Source of the DNA: Sphingobium sp. HWE2-09
Lineage (GTDB): Bacteria; Pseudomonadota; Alphaproteobacteria; Sphingomonadales; Sphingomonadaceae
Direction of reading: 5' to 3'
NCBI RefSeq assembly: GCF_035989265.1
Contig: NZ_JAYKZX010000003.1
Location: 1,984,001-2,048,000, forward strand
DNA length: 64,000 nt
Under the pieces are notes generated by a model, which saw only the letters and a list, made by a program, of their open reading frames with translations, was not told the DNA's origin and made no database searches. A program made the position numbers and the translations under genes. Numbering within the stretch: position 1 is the stretch's first letter; the number at the start of each line of letters is the position of its first letter. Shown piece by piece: positions 38,941 through 48,065 of the stretch.

Positions 38941-41736
38941 ATGGAAGCAATCGACTACCGGCCGGGAACGCTGGTTACCGCGCGAGGACGTGAATGGGTG
39001 GTGCTGCCGTCCCAGATGCCCTCCACGATGCGCCTGCGTCCTTTGTCTGGGGCGGAGGCGGACGCCATCTCGCTGGTCCCCGCGCTGGAGCGTTCGCCGG
39101 TTCGAGCATCGAGGTTCGCGCCGCCGCAGGCTGATGCCATCGACAATCAAGATGGCGCCCGTCTGCTCGCCGACGCGTTGCGTCTCGCCATGCGCCGCGG
39201 TGCCGGCCCATTCCGGAGTGCTGCCCAGCTCGGCGTCGAGCCGCGCGCCTATCAGCTCGTGCCGCTCCTCATGGCACTCAAGCTCGACGTGAAGCGACTG
39301 CTGATCGCCGACGACGTCGGCATCGGCAAGACGATCGAAGCCGGCATGATCGTGCGAGAGATGTTCGATCGCGGCCAGATCGATCGCTTCGCCGTGATCT
39401 GCCCGCCTCACCTTGTGTCGCAGTGGCGTGAGGAACTCGCGACCAAGTTCGATCTCGATGCGGTCGAGGTCACTGCCTCGAATGCGCGGTCGCTCGAACG
39501 CGGCCTACCGGCATCGCAAAGCCTCTTCGAAGCCTATCCCTATACCATCGTCAGCCTCGATTACATCAAGGCGGATAACCGGCGTGACGAGTTCGCGCGG
39601 GCGTGCCCCGCGATGGTCATCGTCGACGAGGCGCACAGCTGCGTCGGCGGCGACCAGGGCAAGAGCAAGCATCAGCGATACGAACTTCTTCAGCGGCTGG
39701 CGGCCGACGAAGAGCGACACATGCTGTTCCTGACGGCAACCCCGCATTCGGGCGACGAGGACGCATACGATCGCCTGCTCGGGCTAATCCATCCCGACTT
39801 TGCGCTTGGCCCGGAGGGCGGCGATCGAAACGCACGCGAACGCTACGCCTACAGGCTTCAGCAGCACTTCGTGCAGCGTCGCCGTGCCGACGTCGAAGAG
39901 GACGAATGGCAGGCTGCGAAGGCGTTCCCCAAGCATTTCGAGGACGAGCGGACTTTCACGCTTACCGGCGACTGGGCGAAATTTCAGGAAGACGTGCTCG
40001 ATTACTGCGTCGGCCTGGCGGAAAGCGCGGGTGAGAATGCGCAGAAGCGCCGCATGGCGTTCTGGAGCACCCTCGCGCTCATGCGCTGCATCGGCTCGTC
40101 GCCAGCGGCCGCACATCAGGCACTGACCAACCGCCTCGCGGGACTCGGCGAGGAAAAGGAGATCCAGGCCGCTGTTTTCGACGAAGAGGACGGGCTGCTC
40201 ACCGACAGCGACGTCGAGCCCGGCACCGGCGTCGCCGAGGACGAACGTCGCGAACTCGAATCCCTGATCAGCGCGGCCGCGCAGCTCGCCGGCAAGTTCA
40301 CGCAGGACCCCAAATACAAGTCGCTGGCGACGACGCTCGGCGAGCTGATCGACGAGAGGTCGGCATCTCCCATCGTCTTCTGCCGCTACATCGCCACGGC
40401 CAAGGCCGTGGGCGCAGCGCTGGCGAGCAAGTTCAAGGGCCACAAGGTCGAGGTCATCACGGGCGAACTGACCCAGGAGGATCGCCGCGCCCGCATCGAG
40501 GCCATGGATCCCGACGAGAAGCGCATCCTCGTCGCCACCGACTGCCTGTCCGAGGGCATCAACCTCCAGGCGCTGTTCGACGCCGTGGTCCATTACGATC
40601 TCAGCTGGAACCCGACCCGTCATCAGCAACGTGAGGGGCGCGTCAACCGGTTCGGCCAGCCGTCGGCCTCGGTCTGGACTGTCATGACGTATGGCGGGAA
40701 CAGCATGATCGACGGCGCAGTGCTCGAGGTCATCACCCGCAAGGCCGAAGCGATCCGCAAGGCGACTGGCGTCACCGTCCCAATTCCGGAGGATTCCACC
40801 AGCGTGTCGACAGCGCTGATGCGCGCCATGATGCTGCGTTCCAAGGGCGCGCGCGCGCAAGGCGTGCTCGACCTGTTCGGTTCGACCGAGACGGTAGATC
40901 AGCAGTGGCGTGATGCCGAGGAAAATGCCCGGAAGAGCCGCGCTCGCTATGCCCAGGGCACGCTCAAGCCGGCGGAAGTCATTCCCGAATGGAAGGCCAT
41001 GCGCGCCCTCCAAGGTGGCGAGAAGGAGGTTGAGCGCTTCACCCGTCGCGCACTGCAACGGGTCGGCCAGAACCTCGCCCGGACAGCGACGCCGACGGTC
41101 GTCTTCGATCAGCTTCCCGACGCCATGGTCGAGAAGCTGCATGCCCGTAACCTTGCGGGTTCGCGCCGCATCAGCTTCCTCGACGACCCGGCACCCGGCG
41201 TCATGCATGTCGGCCGCGTCCATCCGCTCGTCGCCACGCTGGCCGAGAGTCTCGCTGAAGGCGCGCTCGACCCGCTTTCGGTGAAGGAAGGGCGACCGCT
41301 TGGCCGGTGCGGGGCATGGATGAGCAAGGACGTCACCCAGATGACGACGATCCTGCTCCTGCGCCTACGCTTCACCATGACGACCAGTCGCCGCGCCAAC
41401 CGGACGCTGCTGGCCGAGGAGGCTACGGGTCTGGTTTTCGAAGGCGTCGGCACAGAGCCCAACCTTTCCGGGCATGATGCGCTAGCCCTTCTTGAGGCAG
41501 AAGCCGCGTCCAACATCGAGGAAGTCGCCATCCGGCGCCGGATCGAGCAGGCGCTGACGCGCCTCGACACCTATGGCGATGCTATCGCCACTTTCGCCCA
41601 GCAGCGTGCCGACATCCTCAGCGAGGACCATGAACGCCTGACGCTTGCCGCCCGTGGCGGTGCAACCACTGAAGTGAAAGCCGCGATCCCTGCTGACGTG
41701 ATCGGGCTCTACGTCCTGATCCCGGAGATGGCATAA
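38941..41736 (+). CDS. SNF2/RapA-family helicase-like ATPase; DISARM DrmD-like
   Basis: 931 residues from the ATG two bases after the previous stop, with GGAAG upstream; a GTG at 38935 is an alternative. SNF2 lobe 1: ADDVGIGKTIEAGMIV (Walker A about 122-137), VIVDEAHSCVGG (DEAH about 226), LTATPHSGDEDAY. Lobe 2: FCRYIATAKAV, ATDCLSEGINLQ (about 531) and HQQREGRVNRFGQ (motif VI about 561-573). The C-terminal third is unassigned. The size and layout match DrmD, the SNF2 protein of class 1 DISARM and related defence systems. It is coupled at both ends: the stop of the former gene and the start of the methylase overlap its own ends or lie within a few bases. Confidence 0.85.
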   Translation: MEAIDYRPGTLVTARGREWVVLPSQMPSTMRLRPLSGAEADAISLVPALERSPVRASRFAPPQADAIDNQDGARLLADALRLAMRRGAGPFRSAAQLGVEPRAYQLVPLLMALKLDVKRLLIADDVGIGKTIEAGMIVREMFDRGQIDRFAVICPPHLVSQWREELATKFDLDAVEVTASNARSLERGLPASQSLFEAYPYTIVSLDYIKADNRRDEFARACPAMVIVDEAHSCVGGDQGKSKHQRYELLQRLAADEERHMLFLTATPHSGDEDAYDRLLGLIHPDFALGPEGGDRNARERYAYRLQQHFVQRRRADVEEDEWQAAKAFPKHFEDERTFTLTGDWAKFQEDVLDYCVGLAESAGENAQKRRMAFWSTLALMRCIGSSPAAAHQALTNRLAGLGEEKEIQAAVFDEEDGLLTDSDVEPGTGVAEDERRELESLISAAAQLAGKFTQDPKYKSLATTLGELIDERSASPIVFCRYIATAKAVGAALASKFKGHKVEVITGELTQEDRRARIEAMDPDEKRILVATDCLSEGINLQALFDAVVHYDLSWNPTRHQQREGRVNRFGQPSASVWTVMTYGGNSMIDGAVLEVITRKAEAIRKATGVTVPIPEDSTSVSTALMRAMMLRSKGARAQGVLDLFGSTETVDQQWRDAEENARKSRARYAQGTLKPAEVIPEWKAMRALQGGEKEVERFTRRALQRVGQNLARTATPTVVFDQLPDAMVEKLHARNLAGSRRISFLDDPAPGVMHVGRVHPLVATLAESLAEGALDPLSVKEGRPLGRCGAWMSKDVTQMTTILLLRLRFTMTTSRRANRTLLAEEATGLVFEGVGTEPNLSGHDALALLEAEAASNIEEVAIRRRIEQALTRLDTYGDAIATFAQQRADILSEDHERLTLAARGGATTEVKAAIPADVIGLYVLIPEMA

Positions 41737-44700
41737 TGGCTGGCAACAAGCGCGCAGCGGACATCGGCCTTGCCGCGATCACTATCGAAGGCAGCCTGAT
41801 CGCGCCTGCAGAGGTGCTGCGCATCGCGCACCAGACGCCCGACGATAAGCTGGCCATCGACTATGGCAGCCTGAAGGGCACCGATCTTCGCGAGAAGATC
41901 TCGGGGCACTTCAACCTCGGCCGTGCAAGCTGGCGCGGATACGACCAGATCGAGAACCCGACCGTCCAGCAGACTGCCGCCTTCGCACGCTCAATGCTTG
42001 CGGAGGTGTTCGGCTTCGACCAGCTCGCCGGCCCCGTCGAGCACGAACATGGCGGTCACCGCTACCGCATCGCCTGGGAGGCCAAGGGCGGTCGCATCCC
42101 GATTGTCGTCGCCGCGCCCGACAAGGACGTAGACGCATTTGGCAAGGCTCTGCCTGAGTTCGGCGACGGCTCAGTCGGATCACGATCGAAGCGCAGCCCG
42201 ACCGTGCTGCTGCAGGACTGGCTGAACGCCGACACTAATTCCCAGTGGGGTCTCGTTTTCGTAGGCGACCGCCTGCGCCTGATGCGGGACAATGCCAGCT
42301 TCACCCGCCCGGCCTATATCGAAGCGGACCTCGGCGCGATCTTCCGTGACGAGATGTATGCCGACTTCACTGCACTGTGGCTGCTGATCCACGCTTCGCG
42401 CTTCGGTGCCGAAGATGCCGCGCCCTCCGACTGCGCCCTTGAGCACTGGAGGGATGCAGGCGAGCAGGCTGGAACCCAGGTCCGCGCCCATTTGCGTGAC
42501 AACGTGGAAGATGCACTTCGCATTCTGGCGCAGGGATTCCTCGACGCTGACGAAGGTCTGCGCGTCAAGCTGGATAGCGGCGACCTCTCCATGCAGGACT
42601 GGTTCAATCAGATCCTGCGCACCGTCTACCGCCTGATCTTCCTCGCCGTCGCCGAGGACCGCAACCTGCTCCATGCGCCTGAGACCAAGACGGATGTGCG
42701 CGGCCTCTATGCCGACAACTATGGGTTCAATCACTGGCGCGATCGCTCGGCACGGCGGCTCGCCTATGATCATCATGTCGACAACTGGGAGACGATCAAC
42801 ATCGTTTTCTCGGCGCTGGAGGATGGCGCCAAGCCGCTAGGCCTGCCGGCCCTCGGCAGCCTGTTCCGCGCGGACCAGACGCCCGATCTTAACACCGCGA
42901 AGATTTCGAACCGCGCCTTTCTTGAAGCCGTGTTCCGTCTCGCTTGGTTCGTCGACAAGAGCCAGAACCACCGTGCACGGATCAATTGGCGCGACATGGC
43001 CACTGAGGAACTGGGCAGCGTCTATGAGAGCCTGCTCGAACTCGTGCCATTCCGCGAGAATGCCGGGCGCACCTTCGTGTTCGCGGGCGGGCTAGAAACC
43101 AAGGGCAATGCCCGCAAGACCAGTGGCAGCTATTACACACCGGACTCACTGGTGCAGACCCTGCTCGACAGCACGCTCAATCCGGTCCTCGATCGGGCGG
43201 AGCATGAGGGCGGTGCCGACGCGATCCTCAGGCTGAAGGTGATCGATCCGGCCTGTGGATCGGGACACTTCCTGCTAGGTGCCGCGCGCCGCATGGCGAA
43301 CCGCGTGGCGCAGGTGCGCAATATCGATGCACCGGACTATCAGGCGGCCATGCGCGACGTGGTGCGCAACTGCATCCATGGTGTCGACCGAAATCCCATG
43401 GCGCTCGAACTTGCCAAGGTGGCGCTGTGGATTGAGACGGTGACGCCCGGGAAGCCGCTCGGCTTCCTCGACGCCAACATTGTCTGCGGGGACAGCCTTC
43501 TGGGCATCTTCGACCTGAAGGCGATCGAGGAAGGCATCCCCGACGAGGCTTTCATGCAGCTGAGCGGTGATGACAAGAAGGTCGCAGCGGACCTGCGCAA
43601 GCAAAACAAGGCTGAGCGCGAGGGTCAGGGTGCCTTCGACTGGAGCAGCGGCGGCGTTGCCGTCATGCCACCCAAGAAAATGGCCGCCGACGTTGGCCAT
43701 CTTCGCGATCTGCCCGAAGACACCGTCGCCGAAGTGGAGGCTAAGCGCGCCAAGTTCTCGGCCTGGGTGGTCGATCCCAAGCGGACGGCGACCCAGCGCG
43801 CGTGCGACCTGCAAGTGGCAGCGTTCCTGATGCCGAAGATCGACAGCGGCGACATTTTTGGACACGCGCCGGTGCCAACCACTGCAACCGTGCGCCAAGT
43901 TTTGTCTGGGAAACCGGTGAATATGGAACTCGTCGACGTCGGCGTGTCCGCAGCCAATGGCGCGTCCGCTCTACATTGGCCACTTGCATTCCCGGAGGTG
44001 ATGATCGGTCGCGGCGGTTTTGATGTTGTGCTGGGTAACCCGCCTTGGGAGGTCATGCAGCTTAGCGAGGAGGAGTATTTCGCCAGCCGCGACCCGGACA
44101 TCGCGGCGCTGACAGGCGCTCAGCGAAAAACTGCGATCGCAAATCTCGCCAAATCCGATCCAGCGCTGTTCGCAGCCTATGAACTCGATAAACGCGCTTC
44201 CGAAAGCGTCAACGAGTTCGCACGCGCAAGTGGACGGTTCGATCTCACGGCTCGGGGCAAGGTCAACACATACGCTTTGTTCGCCGAGCACTTCCTCAAT
44301 CTTACTCGTAAGGGAGGAAGTGCCGGCGTTATCGTTCCTACCGGTATCGCGACCGACGCCACGACTGCGCCATTCTTCGGTCACCTAGTAAAAACGCAAA
44401 CACTCGCTGGCCTAACTGATTTCGAAAACAGCGCCCCGTTATTTCCGGGAGTGCACCGCAGCTTCAAATTCTGCTTGCTGAGTGTGCGTTCTGACGTGCA
44501 GGCAGCCGACTTCGCGTTCTTCCTCGCTGACCCTTCACAGTTGGAAGATTTGCGTCGCCGTTTCACACTTTCCCCCGAACAGATCGCCCGGATCAATCCC
44601 AACACCAAGACAGCTCCAGTTTTCCGATCGCAGCGCGATGCCGAACTGACTGCCGGCATTTATGACCGCGTGCCTGTCTTGATCGAAGAAGGTATTGAAG

Positions 44701-45782
44701 GCGGCAACCCTTGGGGTGCCGAATTCAGGCAAGGCCTTTTCAATATGACTAGCGATAGCGGCCTATTTCGCAATGAACACCAGATGGTCGATGCTGGCTT
44801 CGTGCGAGAAGGGACGAATTTCGTAAAGGAAGAGGTCGTCTCTAGCGCCACAGTGGGTATCCACGTGCCACGTCAATCCGCGTTGGCCTTGGCAGGTGGT
44901 CGCGATTCCGGTCATCTTGATCTCTCCACGGGAGGGCCAGGCCAGCGCGCCATGATACGCTTCGTTCCACTAATCGAAGCTAAGATGTTTCATCAGTTTG
45001 ACCACAGATGGGCAACGTATAACGGTCCCAATAGCCGAGATTTCACGCTTGCTGAGAAGCAAGAAGCGGCCTGCGAACCTGCTCCGCGTTATTGGGTAAA
45101 CGAGCGCGAGGTAACCGTTCGACTTGCTGCCAAAGGATGGACACGTGAATGGTTGTTGGGCTGGCGCGATATCTGTCGTTCGACTGATGAGCGAACAGTG
45201 ATTGCGACAGTCTTTCCAAAATCAGCGGTTGGCCACACATCGCCTCTAGCCTTTCTCAATACGGAGCCGCGTAGATGGGCGGCTTACGCAGCCAACTTGG
45301 CTTGTTTGACGTTAGATTTCGTAGCTCGACAGAAGGTGGGCGGCACTCACCTGACTTACGGATATCTCAATCAGTTCCCTATCTTGCCTCCGGGCGCCTA
45401 CGCAGAGAGCGACCTGGATTTCATAGTCCCGCGCGTATTGGAGCTTACATACACGAGCTATGCCATGCGCCCGTTCGCGCGCGACCTCGGCTATGAAGGC
45501 GATCCCTTTGCGTGGGACGAGGACCGTCGGGCTCAGCTCCGCGCGGAACTCGATGCCTGGTATGCGCTTGCCTACGGCCTCGACCGCGACGAGCTTCGCT
45601 ACGTGCTTGACCCGAAGGCCGTGATGGGCGCTGACTATCCGAGCGAGACCTTCCGCGTGCTGCAGAAGAACGAGATCGCCAAGTATGGCGAATACCGCAC
45701 CCAGCGCCTCGTCATTGCCGCCTATGACTTACTCACCCGGCAGGGCACGCGCGTCCGCAAGGAAGGGTATCGTCAGCAGTGA
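41736..45782 (+). CDS. Eco57I-type N6-adenine DNA methyltransferase; DISARM DrmMI-like
   Basis: 1348 residues; the start overlaps the previous stop in TAATG. AdoMet motif I VIDPACGSGHFLLGAA (about 502-517) and catalytic motif IV VLGNPPWEV (about 765-773) identify a gamma-type N6-adenine methylase. A helical N-terminal region of 450 residues and a C-terminal target-recognition region from about 1000 on surround it. The protein would mark host DNA so that the helicases and nuclease act on unmodified phage DNA, as for DrmMI in DISARM class 1 and PglX in BREX. Base composition drops in the target-recognition part (about 44,300-45,400), consistent with exchange of specificity domains. It is followed by an HNH gene overlapping in GTGA. 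Confidence 0.87.
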   Translation: MAGNKRAADIGLAAITIEGSLIAPAEVLRIAHQTPDDKLAIDYGSLKGTDLREKISGHFNLGRASWRGYDQIENPTVQQTAAFARSMLAEVFGFDQLAGPVEHEHGGHRYRIAWEAKGGRIPIVVAAPDKDVDAFGKALPEFGDGSVGSRSKRSPTVLLQDWLNADTNSQWGLVFVGDRLRLMRDNASFTRPAYIEADLGAIFRDEMYADFTALWLLIHASRFGAEDAAPSDCALEHWRDAGEQAGTQVRAHLRDNVEDALRILAQGFLDADEGLRVKLDSGDLSMQDWFNQILRTVYRLIFLAVAEDRNLLHAPETKTDVRGLYADNYGFNHWRDRSARRLAYDHHVDNWETINIVFSALEDGAKPLGLPALGSLFRADQTPDLNTAKISNRAFLEAVFRLAWFVDKSQNHRARINWRDMATEELGSVYESLLELVPFRENAGRTFVFAGGLETKGNARKTSGSYYTPDSLVQTLLDSTLNPVLDRAEHEGGADAILRLKVIDPACGSGHFLLGAARRMANRVAQVRNIDAPDYQAAMRDVVRNCIHGVDRNPMALELAKVALWIETVTPGKPLGFLDANIVCGDSLLGIFDLKAIEEGIPDEAFMQLSGDDKKVAADLRKQNKAEREGQGAFDWSSGGVAVMPPKKMAADVGHLRDLPEDTVAEVEAKRAKFSAWVVDPKRTATQRACDLQVAAFLMPKIDSGDIFGHAPVPTTATVRQVLSGKPVNMELVDVGVSAANGASALHWPLAFPEVMIGRGGFDVVLGNPPWEVMQLSEEEYFASRDPDIAALTGAQRKTAIANLAKSDPALFAAYELDKRASESVNEFARASGRFDLTARGKVNTYALFAEHFLNLTRKGGSAGVIVPTGIATDATTAPFFGHLVKTQTLAGLTDFENSAPLFPGVHRSFKFCLLSVRSDVQAADFAFFLADPSQLEDLRRRFTLSPEQIARINPNTKTAPVFRSQRDAELTAGIYDRVPVLIEEGIEGGNPWGAEFRQGLFNMTSDSGLFRNEHQMVDAGFVREGTNFVKEEVVSSATVGIHVPRQSALALAGGRDSGHLDLSTGGPGQRAMIRFVPLIEAKMFHQFDHRWATYNGPNSRDFTLAEKQEAACEPAPRYWVNEREVTVRLAAKGWTREWLLGWRDICRSTDERTVIATVFPKSAVGHTSPLAFLNTEPRRWAAYAANLACLTLDFVARQKVGGTHLTYGYLNQFPILPPGAYAESDLDFIVPRVLELTYTSYAMRPFARDLGYEGDPFAWDEDRRAQLRAELDAWYALAYGLDRDELRYVLDPKAVMGADYPSETFRVLQKNEIAKYGEYRTQRLVIAAYDLLTRQGTRVRKEGYRQQ

Positions 45783-46561
45783 GTTTGTCGACGGGCCTTC
45801 GTGCGACCAGCATCCCGTTCGCCGTCAGCAGCGAGTTGCAAGGTGCTGCCAACGGCCAAGGCTATCGCGTGGCCATGGGAGAATCTAACGGCTGGCAGTT
45901 CTGGCAGTCCGCCAGCGCCCCTGGCGAGATCGCGCTCGCCAGCGCGGGGATCGGAGGGCCATGGTTCCTGTCCGTGCAACACAGCGGCATTGCCAGGGAA
46001 CTGGGAGCGGAAAAGGCGGAGCCCTGCGCACGCGGTCATGTCGTCGCGTTCGCGTTCGCCACCCGCGATGCTCTCTATGAAGGCGTGCGCCGGGCCTACG
46101 AACTGGCCCTGTCACTGCCCACGCTCCCGCTTGAGCGGTTCAAGGACGAGCTAGCAAAGGTCGGCGCTACCGAACGCGACGCGCTGATCCGGCAGCGGGT
46201 GGGCCAGGACATCTTCCGCGATGCGCTGATGACATACTGGCGTGGGGCGTGTCCCATGACCGGCATCACGGACCCCGAACTGCTGAGGGCATCGCATATC
46301 ATACGTTGGGCTGACTGCCCGAATGACGAAGAGCGCCTCAACGTCCACAACGGCCTGTTGCTTTCCTCGCTATGGGACGCAGCTTTCGACACCGGCCTTA
46401 TCACGTTCGACGAAGCCGGCCAGATCCTCGCCGCCCGCGAACTAAGCCGCGCCGCCCGCGCCGAACTCCGCATTGAGGAGGCACGGCCACTGATTCTTGT
46501 CGACGCCACGCAGGAGCGCATGGCGTGGCACAGGAAGAACCGTTTCCGAGGAAGGGTCTGA
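45779..46561 (+). CDS. HNH endonuclease, fourth gene of the defence operon
   Basis: 260 residues with a GTG start that overlaps the methylase stop (GTGA). HNH_2-type nuclease at about 158-215: CPMTGITDPELLRASHIIRW, then NVHNGLLLSSLWDAAFDTGLI; this supplies the His-Asn-His-like core (SHI, N, FD). The N-terminal half is a specificity or binding region with no family assignment. In classical DISARM the nuclease-like role is given to a PLD-family DrmC; no PLD protein is present here, so this HNH protein may be the effector. A self-targeting risk would explain the coupling to the methylase. Confidence 0.8.
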   Translation: MSLSTGLRATSIPFAVSSELQGAANGQGYRVAMGESNGWQFWQSASAPGEIALASAGIGGPWFLSVQHSGIARELGAEKAEPCARGHVVAFAFATRDALYEGVRRAYELALSLPTLPLERFKDELAKVGATERDALIRQRVGQDIFRDALMTYWRGACPMTGITDPELLRASHIIRWADCPNDEERLNVHNGLLLSSLWDAAFDTGLITFDEAGQILAARELSRAARAELRIEEARPLILVDATQERMAWHRKNRFRGRV

Positions 46562-46567
46562 GCGGCT

Positions 46568-46876
46568 ATGAGCCCTCCGCCGCCGCTATCCGATGAAGAG
46601 GCTGCCGACCTGGCCTTGTCGATGTCGCCAACGGAACGCGCTGTGATCGCCCTCTTTGCGAGGGGCAAGGCATGGCAGTATGGAACGATCGCAGAGCGAA
46701 TTGGAATTTCCTACGCCGAAGTCCAGGCGGTGGGACAGAAGATGCAGCGTGCCCGCTTGGCGCATATATCCGTCATTCCCTATGACGGGTGTCGCCTATT
46801 CCTGAACGAACGCGGCGAGCAGGTGAAAATCGCGCTCCAGATTCTGGCCAAGATTCGGGAAAACCGAACCCGTTAG
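46568..46876 (+). CDS. Small winged-helix-like protein, last gene of the defence operon
   Basis: 102 residues, 6 bp after the HNH gene. Sequence: SPTERAVIALFARGKAWQYGTIAERIGISYAEVQAV is a helix-turn-helix (about 19-54), followed by KMQRARLAHISVIPYDGCRLFL, a wing-like hairpin, and a helical end. It could be a transcriptional autoregulator of the operon or a DNA-binding subunit of the defence complex. Nothing beyond the HTH is recognised. The start codon is ATG with a weak ribosome site. Confidence 0.65.
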   Translation: MSPPPPLSDEEAADLALSMSPTERAVIALFARGKAWQYGTIAERIGISYAEVQAVGQKMQRARLAHISVIPYDGCRLFLNERGEQVKIALQILAKIRENRTR

Positions 46877-46904
46877 TTGGGAACATGATTTTCAGGGCAA
46901 CGAG

Positions 46905-48065
46905 CTACGCTTTTCGGAGCTCATAGCCGTCCGCTGGGATGCGCTTGTTCGGCTCCCATCCTTTGAATGCGATCGCGCCGGACTTCCGCAATTCGGCAGC
47001 CATCGCCCCTGCATCTGTCTTACGGATCGCATAGTCGGCCAGCAGCCGCGGCCAGACCTTGCCCCATTGGATCCCAGCTTCAGCGGCCGCAATGTCGAGC
47101 AGCGATGACCTGGCCGCCGCGCGTTGGTCGTCGAGGAATTGGCGATGGGACACTGGTGCAGACTCCCAGGTGCTGTCGAAAAGGGAACTCTGCCCAGCCG
47201 TCTCGCGCTTCTGGAAGGATCGCTGTCCCGAAATCGTCGATTGGGCTTCCAACGCCTTGATCTGGCAGTCACGGAACACTTCGATGCCCGGCGGCTCACG
47301 CGTGCCATAGACAAGGAAGTAGTAGGTCCGGTTCGTGCCAGGGTAGCGGATGTCGACGTCGGCCACGTATTTGTAGCCACCCACGGACTTCACTGCCTCC
47401 TTGAAGCAGGCAAGGAAGGCCGCCTTGCGCTCCGTCGGGCCGGCAGCGTCGGCGACAGCGAGACGGGTTCGCCAGTCGATCCCGGGGAGCAGGCGATCAT
47501 AGGTGTCGGCCAGGCTGTCGAGCGATGTGAACCTGTTGGCGAAGTCATACATGAAATTAAAGACGACCTCGCTCTGCTGCCGGGCCAGCAGAGGACGAAG
47601 GGCTTCGAGGTCGAGCTTGAAACCCTTGGGATCGATCAGCGAAAACGAAAAGGCCCTGTTCGGGATACGCGTCGCAATGTTCGGTGCGAGGGTAAGGAAA
47701 TCTCCCCGATGCGGATGGACGGTGACCTCAGGAAACAGGGTGCCGATCGTTTGGAGCTCCGCGAATGGCTGCGCCTGCTTCTCGACCAGATGGGCTGTCA
47801 TTCTGACGTTGCGTCGCCGCTGGGGAATATTCAGCCACGACTGGCGAGCAGCGGTCATGCTCTGCAGGGCGATCCCGAACGACGTGTCCCCATAGGCCTC
47901 ACCGCCACTTTTCCAGGGGCCTGAATAGCCGTCGATGTAAACGACCTCGTCATAAACGCTGGCGATCTTGTGAACGAGGCGCTCGAGATAGTTGCGCAGG
48001 AAATGGTGTTTGACGAAGGCCTGCTCGCGGCCCGCATAATGCGCCGGGACTTCGACCTCGATCAT
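46905..48065 (-). CDS. tcmP: Three-Cys-motif partner protein TcmP
   Basis: 386 residues. Typical TcmP beginning: VKHHFLRNYLERLVHKIASVYDEVVYIDGYSGPWKSGG (about 18-55), then SLIDPKGFKLDLEALRPLLAR (about 141-161) and FNFMYDFANRF. The family resembles Rossmann-type enzymes with a DGYSGPG-like loop and always travels with a three-Cys protein. Its start overlaps the stop of that partner by ATGA, so the two are one operon. It is convergent with the defence operon with 28 bp between stops. The biochemical role is not established; phage-defence or DNA-repair contexts have been noted. Confidence 0.88.
   Translation of the reverse strand: MIEVEVPAHYAGREQAFVKHHFLRNYLERLVHKIASVYDEVVYIDGYSGPWKSGGEAYGDTSFGIALQSMTAARQSWLNIPQRRRNVRMTAHLVEKQAQPFAELQTIGTLFPEVTVHPHRGDFLTLAPNIATRIPNRAFSFSLIDPKGFKLDLEALRPLLARQQSEVVFNFMYDFANRFTSLDSLADTYDRLLPGIDWRTRLAVADAAGPTERKAAFLACFKEAVKSVGGYKYVADVDIRYPGTNRTYYFLVYGTREPPGIEVFRDCQIKALEAQSTISGQRSFQKRETAGQSSLFDSTWESAPVSHRQFLDDQRAAARSSLLDIAAAEAGIQWGKVWPRLLADYAIRKTDAGAMAAELRKSGAIAFKGWEPNKRIPADGYELRKA

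Noticed and set aside
39784..41223. 479-residue open frame antisense to the SNF2 helicase
   Set aside because: No family features; the plus strand carries all helicase motifs.
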